This document shows, in pieces, positions 33,105 to 42,721 of a stretch of DNA of 64,000 bases. Under the pieces are notes generated by a model. That model was not told where the DNA came from, did no database searches, and worked only from the letters and a program-made list of their open reading frames with translations. The stretch is taken from assembly GCF_016086655.4 (NCBI RefSeq), contig NC_052140.2, positions 3,410,001 to 3,474,000 on the forward strand. Reading direction: 5' to 3'. The first letter of the stretch is position 1. Every line of letters starts with the position of its first letter. The DNA is from Lepeophtheirus salmonis. Lineage: Eukaryota > Arthropoda > Copepoda > Siphonostomatoida > Caligidae. The position numbers were made by a program, and so were the translations under genes.

Positions 33105-34406
33105 ATGGGTAAAGTTAAATCGGGCGGATATTATGCAGTTGCACGTGGGCGTAAAGTGGGTATATACAACTCTTGGTCCGAATGCCGTTCTTCAGTGGAC
33201 GGATTTAGTAGAGCACGATATAAAAAATTTTACAGTCTAGCAGAAGCTGAAAAATTTGTTAAGGAAGAGAGTGATAAAGAACCGGAAATTGGATCAAAAT
33301 CAAATAATTTTAGTAGGAGCCATACTTCAGACATTAACCAACAAAGTCAAAATGAGTTTTCATTTGATGAAACAAAGACGGTCTCTTATTACGTAGTTGC
33401 ACATGGGCGCGAAGTAGGTATATATGCTTCTTGGTCAGAATGCCACGCTTTAGTGGACGGATTTGATGGAGCACGATATAAAATTTTTACAATCGAGTAG
33501 AAGCTCAAAAATTTGTGAAGGAAGGGACCACTAAAGAACCGTTGACTGGAGAAAAATCCAATATATTTAGCAGTAACCAAACTCCTTCTATTTGCTATGA
33601 AAGTGGATCTTCAAAGTCAGGCCCTTATTACGCCATTGTACGTGGACATGAAGTGGGTGTATTCGATTCTTGGTCAAAATGCCGTTCTTTAGTGGTCGGA
33701 TTTGATAGAGCACGATATAAAAATTCCTCAGTCGAGAAGAAGCAGAAAAATGTGTGAAGGAAGAGACTTTTAACGATCCATGGATAGGAGAAAAGTCAAA
33801 TAAATTCAGGAGGAACCATATGAAGAATGAAAGTGGATTTTCTGTTGATAACACGGATTGGACTTACGCTAAAGGTTGAATTTATTTATGGAATGTAAAA
33901 TACTACAAAATATTAATATATTTTATTTTATTTGAATAGATAAGGAATATTATATGAATGACGATGGATGGGTTAAAGTTTTCACTTATGGAGCTTGTAC
34001 TAATAATGGAAGGAAAGGGGCCAGGGCAGGGATTGGTGTATTTTTTGGCATTAATAGTGCAAAGAACATTTCAGAGCCTGTCTCGAGAAATAATCAAACA
34101 AACAATAGTTTAGAAATTCAAACTATATCTCAAGCTATCAAAAGAGTTAAGGATGATGGACTAAGGAAAATAGTTATCTATACAGATTCTAAATTTGCAA
34201 TAAATTCAGTAGAAGACTCGATGCCTAAATGGAAGAAAAATGGTTGGAAGAAATCCTGTGGAGGACATGTGATAAACAAGAATGATTTTCGTGAATTAGA
34301 GGACATAAAAAAAGGAATGACAGTTAAATTTATCCATATTCAGGCTCATAAAGGTATCAAGGGAGACAAACATGCGGATGCATTGTCTCGAAAAGTTGCT
34401 AAATAG
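33105..34406 (+). pseudogene. RNase H1-like gene with three hybrid-binding repeats
   Basis: Ribonuclease H1 cuts the RNA strand of RNA:DNA hybrids. The ATG at 33105 gives MGKVKSGGYYAVARGRKVGI, the start of an N-terminal hybrid-binding domain. Two more such domains follow (about 33385 and 33625, YYVVAHGREVGIYASW and YYAIVRGHEVGVFDSW). Repeats 2 and 3 each lack one base at the same place, in an A/T run after the RARYK-type motif, so the frame shifts at about 33475 and 33720. An intron of 65 bp (33875-33939, AAAG|GTTGAA to AATAG) joins in phase to the catalytic domain. There the usual YTDGAC motif is FTYGAC, so the first catalytic Asp is Tyr; the Glu in LEIQ, the Asp in IYTDSK and the Asp in KHADAL remain. 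The two frameshifts may be assembly errors in homopolymers. If real, with the D-to-Y change, this is a pseudogene. Confidence 0.8.
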
Positions 34407-34729
34407 TGAATTTTGAATGTATTTATTCATTCTGTAACAATGAATGTGTTAATTTATTTTAATGCTACTCTCAGTAAAGTTGAATTTTAAGACGAAACAA
34501 TTGGAATTGAAATGTTTAAGTAAAAAATTTATAATTATTGTTTATTTTAATGCGTATAACACTTTATATGCAAACTTGTATATGTTCCAAAGATAAATGT
34601 ATATTTTATTGTATTATTTTAAAATTAATAATATAAACAGTCTAGTGTCTTATTATCTTAATAACACTTTCTTAATATACTCAAATATTTAATGGATAAT
34701 TACTTGAATTTAAACAGGATTGTATCTGT
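34407..34729. other. Convergent 3' ends
   Basis: AT-rich gap between the RNase H1-like stop and the stop of the minus-strand exon at 34730. On the minus strand an AATAAA lies at about 34600-34606 and could serve that gene. Confidence 0.4.
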
Positions 34730-34876
34730 TTAGACGTTATTAAATTTAGTTATAATGTCAGAATCACCCAAAGGTTTTCGCCTCGACAACTTCTTGGCTT
34801 GAGATTCTGTGTTTTCTTGATTGTTTTTATTTCCAAAAATATGAAAATGACCTTCATAGCCGTCAATATCTTCGCC
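34730..34876 (-). CDS. Probable last exon of a small host gene
   Basis: On the minus strand an acceptor, TTGCTCTCTCTAG, precedes an open frame that reads GEDIDGYEGHFHIFGNKNNQ and continues through a basic KKLSRRKPLGDSD part to TAA at 34730-34732. The composition is hydrophilic and gene-like. The first 30 bases of the exon are repeated at 38678-38707 because the tandem duplication starts inside it. A candidate upstream exon is at 45655-45732 in matching phase, which would place both P-like elements in the intron between. The protein is not recognised. Confidence 0.4.
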   Translation of the reverse strand, partial: GEDIDGYEGHFHIFGNKNNQENTESQAKKLSRRKPLGDSDIITKFNNV

Positions 34877-35016
34877 CTAGAGAGAGCAACATTTTATATA
34901 GCTAAATAAATATACAAGAATATTTTTTCAAGCAACAAATCTTAAATAACTTTAAAAACATTTTTAAGTTGCTGTTTTTATTATGAAGTTGTATGTCTTT
35001 ACCAAGGTGACAATAC

Positions 35017-38000
35017 ATAAGGTCGGGGCATTTCTATGCAAACAAAAATAAATTGTGACGTCACGGACGGAATAAAGCTATATTGTTTAAATGTACTAAT
35101 TATATAATTTATTGTTCTATTTCTTTGACAATCTTCTACTTTTCAAGCAAGGTCCTATTATGACAAAGGTGCAATAAGTTAAAAAATATTAGGGAAATGA
35201 AGTAAAAAATCTGGGGTAGATTGCAAGATTCTCTTTGGGAAGGGGTTGCTAGCCGTTTTAAGGATTTCAAATTTTCTGTGTCACCTTTATTGGCTTCTTA
35301 ATACTAACAAGTAATAAATATTACTATGAGATTCTTGGGAGGGCCTGGGCCTCCTCGGCTCCCCAGTTCCATCTACTATAAACAATATATCAGTATATCA
35401 CTAATATGAAATTTAGAGGTTTCTGTATTATACTAAAGATTACATAATGAACAGCAGATGTGCTTCACTTTTTATTGAAGGATAAATTTATAATGCAGAA
35501 CATAGGAAATAATAAGAATTGGGTTTCGCCGTAGATAAGGGATATACTAAACATATATAAAATAATCTATTTGGTGATAATTAATATTATATTGAATATT
35601 TGGTTAAATTATAAATAAACTTGAAATTGGCCGATTTGCTTTTTTCCTCTTATTTTTTCACTCTCTCCAGTATTAAATTCTAATTGTACATTGTGGTATC
35701 TTATTCGTATCATTGTCCTTGTCTTGGCGAAGAGATTCAGAACAGCCTTGTCATACTTGCCTCCAAGGCAATCTTCCAAAACTTTATAAAAACGTTCGAT
35801 TACTTTTGGATGACGATCTAATAGAAATAAATGGAATTCCTTGAACTTCTGGTCGAAAACTTCACAATCTTTAAAAAAATAATCAGATGGCACCATCAGT
35901 CCTCTTCCAGACAAATGATGTATCCATGTTGTCAGTCCATGATCATTCAAATATATGTCACTTGTCTTCTTCCCCAAATCCGGATATAAAAGTTTCATCT
36001 TGTGGGCAATAAAACCCGATACATAACTGATCCCCTGAAAGTTGAGATCCCATTGTTTGAACTGATCTAGTTGATGGTTTAGTGAAAAATCCATGTGAAC
36101 TTCATGAGGGATATCAAACGTCAATTCCAATTCTGAACAGCTTTCTTCACCAATTGTGATATATAAGATGTCTTCAGTGAGTTGCTTTGTGTTCTCTTCA
36201 TCCTCAATTCTATAAATGTCATATTCTTTTTCAATCTGAACAGCCGGATTGCTCACCAAAGTTTCACAATTTTTTCCAATTTCCAGAATTCTTGTCCTTT
36301 TCATTGCTCCAACGGCTCCAGGGTGATCATCATCACCGCCAGCACTTCTCAAACGGGTAAAAAAATTTCAAGGCAATTTTGATTAGTTCTGGACATCAAA
36401 ATCAAAGAAAGAGTACCATTAGAAATCAAATCATGGTACAAGGCTCGAGTTGATTTGATTGAAACACGCATACCTCTCTGCCATGCCAATTCACTCTTAT
36501 TTCCCCTTCCAATGACCTTAAATGTATACAAACAAAAATTCCATTTTATCCAAGGCAATAAATTGATCTTCAAAATCGATACCCAATGCACATCCGAGCT
36601 TGACCTTGTCATAAATTTGCCTACTATTAACTACATCAAACCAATTGTTGATTATTTCTACTGCGTTTTCCTTGGCTCTTGCTTCTTTACTTTGGCTATG
36701 AATGGTGAAAGCTTTGGCTACTGTATTACTCAAAACTTGTGCAGCCAATCTTACTCCTTGTCTCGCTCCTCCTTTGCAGTAAATGTGAAGAGGTTTAAGC
36801 TTAAAAACAATTTTAAATTCTCCGGAATCTTTAATTAATAATCCCTCAAAATCAGTCTTAACAAGAGGGACGAATGTTCAATCCTCTGCTGGAACCATAA
36901 ACCTTTTGTCTAGTAAATGATTCCTACAGAGCTTGAGAAGATGAGGAGAATCAGGAAAAATGTAGACAACTCTGCTTGAATCAAATGGATTGATGAAGAA
37001 AAAGTTTTATCTGTCAATCCCAAGTTCAGAACGAAACGTGTGGTTCCCAAGATCACAAACAATTGCTCTTATTTCAAAACCATTGCTCTCTATTTTGATT
37101 ATGATATCATCAAGCAGCTTCTTGGTCATAGTGGTATCAAAATGGAACCAGATCGGATGTTTCCATTTCTCAATTAATCCTCTCATCATAACAACTTGAA
37201 CTTTAGAGTCAGAACCAGAAATCTTTTGGGTCTTCATGTCAATATCATATTTTTTCTTAATTTGACATTCATCAAAGCATAGCACAGAAAACTTGTATTG
37301 AAATGTGTTGGTTTGATCATTTCTTGAAGGACTTTGATGCTATCATCTTGAAATCCTGGATTTATTTTAAAATGTTGAAGCCATCTCTCTTGAGTTTGAA
37401 TGCTTGGCATTTGCATGATTTTCTTCTGTCTAAAATATTCAAAAGCACGTCGACTCATTGATCTTACTATCAAGGCAGGGACAATATCTTCATTTGAGTA
37501 ATGAATCTATTTTTGATTAGGCGTCAAAACTCTCTTAGCCTGAGCTGGAGTACATTTATCATGAAGAGTCCTTACAATTTTGGAGTGTTTCTTTTCCTTC
37601 GCTTCAAGTCGCTCGAGTTTCTTTGTGAGAATGTTTACCCTGACTTTTTGTTTACATAAATCTGCTTTCGTTTTCTTTAATTCTGCTTTGAGATTATCAG
37701 TATTTTCCAGAAAAAGGGAATGTTCTGTCTGTATCCAAATAGCCTTATTCTTTTGCTTCAGTTCCTGTATCAATAAATTGGCTACCATTTGTTTGTTCTG
37801 CCTCCTCATTTCCCTCCTGGAACGAGGTGAAACAAAATCTACTTGGTCTTCATCCTGATTATCGACACTGCTGGGAGTTTGAAAGGATGTTTATTCATGC
37901 AAATTTTCGGGAACTTTTTATCACATTGATCCTCAGGCTTAGGAACAGTGGAATAAGAAGGAGCAGACTTGGTACTGCATCTATTTTTAGCCTCTTTCTG

Positions 38001-38497
38001 GGAGTCAAATTAAGAAGCTCATGTTCCAGGTCCCTCCTGTAGCTTCCATAATTAAAGTGCATACTACACACTTGTGCATTTTCTGCTTTAAATGTATCCT
38101 TCCTCTTGCAAAGATTCTTCCAAATCCTCTGTCGAACCATGTTCTTTGGAAAATTATGGTATATTATACCATCAGGACTTTTGCAACCGAAGATTGCACA
38201 TATTTTATGACGATTTTTTTATGGGGTTGGACTAAGGAGGTTCCACATAAATAATGAATTATTGATAGTAAAACTCTAACGAAATATCTTTCATATCGTT
38301 GGTTACCTTCTCTCCATGTAGATTCAAGTCCATTATTATTTAGATCCAAAGGATGTTTTATAATTATATTGGAAAGTACTTTATTTAATTCTCAGTCAAA
38401 TAAAGTATGAAGTATCACGGAGTTTATTTTGATTTTTATCCCGTTCGTGACGTCATCTGCCTGGTTATCAGTGTTGACTAAAATACCACGACCTTAT
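35017..38497 (-). mobile_element. P-element-like transposon, copy A
   Basis: Class II element on the minus strand, about 3.5 kb. Its ends are an imperfect inverted repeat: ATAAGGTCGGGGCATTTC at 35017 and, reverse-complemented, ATAAGGTCGTGGTATTTT ending at 38497. The ATAAGGT word recalls the Drosophila P-element end. I see no matching 8-bp target duplication outside the ends. It encodes one THAP-type transposase (38200 to 35609). Confidence 0.75.
35609..38200 (-). pseudogene. P/THAP9-type transposase, copy A, frameshifted
   Basis: Cut-and-paste transposase of the P superfamily. It starts with a THAP zinc finger: CAIFGC at 38200, then a Trp block and VCSMHF, the C2CH ligands of the fold. A Lys/Glu coiled-coil follows (37809-37507, KKTKADLCKQKVRVNILTKK). 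Then come SRRAFEYFRQKKIMQMPS (37460) and a catalytic RNase H-like part with KVQVVMMRGLIEKW and WFHFDTTMTKKLL (37200-37100). A GTP-binding-type insertion is suggested around 36750-36520. The C-terminal LRSAGGDDDHPGAVG block (36350) is close to the LRS-x-G-x-x-x-x-HP motif of P and THAP9. No in-frame ATG precedes the THAP Cys; a start farther upstream before an A run, or a 5' exon, is likely. Several one-base shifts break it, but the last 247 codons (36352-35609) are open. Confidence 0.8.
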
Positions 38498-38857
38498 ATA
38501 CCTATATAATATAGGATACTTGTATTTACGTTATATTCTAAAAAATGCTCTTTTAATTGGGTTGCTATGGAGATTTATTTTTCTATTTGGTATATTTCGA
38601 GTTGTCTCTTTGGTGTTTGGCGTTAACGGATGGGGCTGGGTATAGACTATGACATATACTTATATAAACATTAACTTATGACCTTCATAGCCGTCAATAT
38701 CTTCGCCCTAGAGAGAGCAACATTTTATATAGCTAAATAAATATACAAGAATATTTTTTCAAGCAACAAATCTTAAATAACTTTAAAAACATTTTTAAGT
38801 TGCTGTTTTTATTATGAAGTTGTATGTCTTTACCAAGGTGACAATACATAAGGTCGG

Positions 38858-38949
38858 TGTTGAGTCTCTTAAAGTTAGATGAGCACTAACTAGATTACTT
38901 TATTAATATTCCCGCGTCAGGGGTACCATATGCATTTACATACATAACA
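38858..38949 (-). repeat. 3' LTR of the Gypsy element
   Basis: 92 bp with TG...CA ends; 91 positions match the other LTR. Confidence 0.9.
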
Positions 38950-39072
38950 TCCCCTTTACAAATACTTATTTAAATACAATAAACAACACAATTAAACACA
39001 CCTTAAAACACAATTAATAATAAAATTTCTCAACACATATAAATATTTATTCTTCTTCAAAAAATCCACGCT

Positions 39073-41181
39073 CTACATTTTCCTTACTTGAGCCAACGTC
39101 CTTACGTATCTTTTCTTTCCAATCATAACACACACTCTTCTATCTTCCCGTTGAACAATATATCCATACTTTAACAAATCAACAACATAGACCTTGTCTC
39201 CACATTGGACTTTTCCTTCCCGCAAAATTCTATGTCGTTTATTATGATGTTTTTGGGTGTACGATCGATGCTGTTCTTCTAATTTCCGAGTTTCCTCATC
39301 ATTTGGGTCCTTCATGCGCTGTGGAACCAACGTTCGCAATTCCCTATTATACAGTAACTTTGCTGGGGTTTGTCCATTTTGCAAAGGTGCCGCCCTATAT
39401 GCCAGTAATGCCCTGTCAATTTCCCCATTTTTCTTAAGAAAGTTTTTTACCGTTTGCACACCCCTTTCTGCTAGTCCATTTTGATGGTTGTTTTGGAGCT
39501 GAGAAACGTTGCTCAAATCCCCACTCTTTAGCAAATCTAGAGAACTCTTGACTAGAGTAACATGGACCGTTATCAGAAACCAGTATCTCGGGTACTCCAT
39601 GTCTTGCAAATATCCTTTTTAATTCCATAATCACTGCGCTTGCTCTTTGATTTGTTAGCTCCGTAACTTCAATAAATCTGCTATAGTAGTCTACTACTAT
39701 AACGTAGTATTTTTGATCGTATGTAAATAGATCTGTTGCAACCATCTTCCAAGGTCCCAAAGGCCACTTGCTTCTAATTAGAGGCATTTTCTTAGTCATT
39801 CCATATTCTGAGCATTTTGAACATGAGTCTATTAGTTGTTCAATTTGACTTCCAATCCCAGGCCAAAATACAGTAAAGACTTTGTCCTCATTTTCGTTTT
39901 AACAATTCCTAAATGTCCGTCGTGTAGTTTATCGAGAATTTCACGTCTTAATTCTACAGGATTATTATTCTTTCTTTATACATTATGAGACCTTTCCAGA
40001 TATATATATCCTCCCTGTAACGATAGTATGGGCGCAACAAATTTTCTACATCCGTTATATACTTTGGCCAACCCTTGTTAACGTAATTTATAACCTCTTC
40101 AATCCTTCCAGGATCAGGGAATACACCTTCACTGGATATGATATAACCCAAAAACTTTATCTTCTTGACTCTAAACACACACTTTTCCTTATTTAGTCTA
40201 ATATTATTTTTTTCATAATATCAATGACCTTCCCCAAACGCTCGTCATGTTCTTGGTCTGTCTCACTTGTTATAAGGATGTCATCTATATGGACGTGTAC
40301 ACCCTTGACGGAATCTAACATCTGTGTTAATCGGGCTTGAAATACTTCTGGACCACTGGAGATGCCGAAAGGAAGACGTTTAAATCTATATCTCCCAAAT
40401 GGTGTAATGAAGGTTGTCATTTTACTACTTTGATGATTTAATTTATATGATGGAAACCCATAACAGCGTCTAACTTGAAAAATATTTTCCCTTTTATACG
40501 AGCAATTGTACTCTGACAGGACGATATAGGAAATTTTGGAACTCGTATGTATTTATTTAATTTCTGATAGTCGACACATAGTCTAACCCTTCAGTCTTTT
40601 TGACCACCACCATTGAGAGCACCATTCTGTTGGTTCAAACTCTTTAACAATTATATCATACAGTTCTAATTTCTTTATTTCTTGTTCAACTTTACAATAT
40701 AAAGGTAAAGGTACTCTTCTGGAAGTTGTTTCTGCCCACGGAACCACATCTTCTTTTAATTCTATTTTATACTCTCCTGGCATAGATGGGAACTCCAAAG
40801 AGTCAGCATTTCCTTCCTTTAAAAGGCCTAAAGACTTTATTTCTATCAGCCCCAAAAGAGGTTTCCTCACTTTTCCAAACATAACATTCCCCCATTTTTT
40901 TTTTTAATTTGAAACGACGCTCTTCCTTGACCTTTCATGGGAATGATTGTATTGTCCGGTCCTCTTCCATCTCTTGCTTTTTCTAATCTCCCAATTTTTA
41001 ACTTTTTAATAAATTCCTCTGGAAGTACAGTGACACTTGCCCCTGTATCAACTTTGGCCCGTACTGGGTATCCATTAATTAAAATGTTGACATAACATTC
41101 ACTCCCTTCTTTTTCACTTAGAATGAGTGAATCTAAGGTGAAATTATCCATTTCTTCCTCCATTCCAAAATCTTCTACCAC
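39073..41181 (-). pseudogene. Gypsy pol: protease, RT, integrase
   Basis: Pol lies in several minus-strand frames. Protease (41181-40867) has VDTGASVTVLP, the aspartic protease active site. Reverse transcriptase follows (40882-40140), with TTFITPFGRYRFKRLPFGIS and VHIDDIL, the palm motif C with both Asp. After the thumb block FLGYIISSEGVFPDPGRIEE the frame goes straight, at about 40085, into GWPKYITDVENLLRPYYRYR. That block normally stands just before integrase, so the connection and RNase H domains, well over 100 residues, are missing without a frame change. The integrase has the HDGHLGI zinc part, ATDLF and SDNGPCY for two catalytic Asp, and NGLAERGVQTVK with the Glu; the end is at 39073. 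Frameshifts occur near 40890, 40430-40580, 39830 and 39480. Confidence 0.85.
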
Positions 41182-42033
41182 CGGTTCTTTTTTTTTTCAG
41201 CTTTTCTCATTTCCCTCTTTGAACGACAAACTCTTGCATAGTGTCCTACTCCTTCGCAGTTTCGACACACTGCTTTTGATCTTTGAGCTGGACATTCTTC
41301 GCGTTTATGCTCTTCAGCAAATCCACACCACTTGCATCTTATCATCTTTGCCTGATCCTCCTTCCATTTCTGCTGTTTCCTAGAGCCTCTAAAGCTACAA
41401 ACTTCCTCCGTTTGTACCTTTTCCCTCATTGATATTAATTGTCGCATGGTCCTTTCATGCAACCTCAATTCCCGCAAACATACGTCCAATTTAAGGTCGG
41501 GTTTTTCAAGGAGGCTCTTCTTTAGGCTTTCCTGCGCATCGGGAACCGAAAAACCAACTTGTCTCTCAGATGTCTATCTCTCTGAGTTCCAAATTCGCAA
41601 TGCTTGGATAGCCCTTGATTTTCGTAAAATAATCGCTCCATTCCTCATGTTCCCCTTTCTCCGCTGACCAAAACAAATAGGAATCGAAAACAACGTTCCT
41701 TTTAGGGCTACAATATGCTTCCAATTTCGTCATTATAACCTCATAATTAAACTTCTGATCTCCTTGTAGATCAAAATTTTGATAAATTTCCAAAACCTTG
41801 CTTCCCACTACCGAAAGAAGGATTGACGCCTTCACCGAATCCGTTAAATCCTGGAAGCAATTTAGGTATATCTCCAACCTGATTTTAAATTGCTCCCAAT
41901 TGTAGGCAATTTCCTTCCCCAGCTTCATTGGAGAAGGTGAAGGTAAGGATGGGGTGAGGCCCCACTTGGAGCTAACGTACACATCACTTCTTCCGTCATA
42001 CTTCGTGATTGTCTCTTTATTTAAATTAAACAC
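41175..42033 (-). pseudogene. Gypsy gag with two zinc knuckles
   Basis: Gag begins about 10 bp inside the 5' LTR at the ATG at 42033. The first frame (to 41566) has a capsid-like part ending near FDSYLFWSAEKGEHEEWSDY. One shift near 41570 leads into 41489-41175, which has two Cys-rich knuckles, CKWCGFAEEHKREEC and CRNCEGVGHYARVC, for RNA binding. The shift is probably an inactivating indel or a sequencing error, because the two parts together make one ordinary gag. Confidence 0.8.
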
Positions 42034-42042
42034 CTGACACCA

Positions 42043-42134
42043 TGTTGAGTCTCTTAAAGTTAGATGAGCACTAACTAGATTACTTTATTAATATTCCCGC
42101 GTCAGGGGTACTATATGCATTTACATACATAACA
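42043..42134 (-). repeat. 5' LTR of the Gypsy element
   Basis: 92 bp. The gag start codon follows after a gap of only about 10 bp that includes the presumed primer-binding site. Confidence 0.9.
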
Positions 42135-42721
42135 GTCGGGGCATTTCTATGCAAACAAAAATAAATTGTGACGTCACGGACGGAATAAAGCTATATTGTT
42201 TAAATGTACTAATTATATAATTTATTGTTCTATTTCTTTGACAATCTTCTACTTTTCAAGCAAGGTCCTATTATGACAAAGGTGCAATAAGTTAAAAAAT
42301 ATTAGGGAAATGAAGTAAAAAATCTGGGGTAGATTGCAAGATTCTCTTTGGGAAGGGGTTGCTAGCCGTTTTAAGGATTTCAAATTTTCTGTGTCACCTT
42401 TATTGGCTTCTTAATACTAACAAGTAATAAATATTACTATGAGATTCTTGGGAGGGCCTGGGCCTCCTCGGCTCCCCAGTTCCATCTACTATAAACAATA
42501 TATCAGTATATCACTAATATGAAATTTAGAGGCTTCTGTATTATACTAAAGATTACATAATGAACAGCAGATGTGCTTCACTTTTTATTGAAGGATAAAT
42601 TTATAATGCAGAACATAGGAAATAATAAGAATTGGGTTTCGCCGTAGATAAGGGATATACTAAACATATATAAAATAATCTATTTGGTGATAATTAATAT
42701 TATATTGAATATTTGGTTAAA

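Larger units (their letters stand above)
34847..38677 (-). repeat. Tandem duplication, unit A
   Basis: Unit A of a direct tandem duplication. It begins ATGACCTTCATAGCCGTCAA and ends TAAACATTAACTT, where unit B begins with the same first word. It carries one P-like transposon plus short flanks of the host intron and exons. Relative to B it lacks about 136 bp near 38620, including the ATG of the candidate upstream exon. Confidence 0.85.
38853..42139 (-). mobile_element. Ty3/Gypsy retrotransposon, young, RNase H missing
   Basis: Complete LTR element of 3277 bp on the minus strand, bounded by the 5-bp target duplication gtcgg (38853-38857, 42135-42139). The LTRs are only 92 bp and differ at one position (CCATATG against CTATATG), which points to recent insertion. 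On the minus strand TGGTGTCAGGTG follows the 5' LTR directly, as a primer site should, and AAAGGGGA precedes the 3' LTR as a purine tract. Gag, protease, reverse transcriptase and integrase are recognisable. The RNase H region is absent and no envelope frame follows pol. Confidence 0.9.

Noticed and set aside
36182..36838. Plus-strand open frames, repeated at 43295-44308
   Set aside because: They are antisense to the P-like transposase and duplicated only because the whole unit is.
35017..38497. 8-bp target duplication around P copy A
   Set aside because: The flanks GACAATAC and ATACCTAT do not match, and no shift of the ends by a few bases gives a match.
38853..42139. Endogenous retrovirus with envelope gene
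   Set aside because: After integrase only about 120 bp remain before the 3' LTR; there is no room for an envelope frame.
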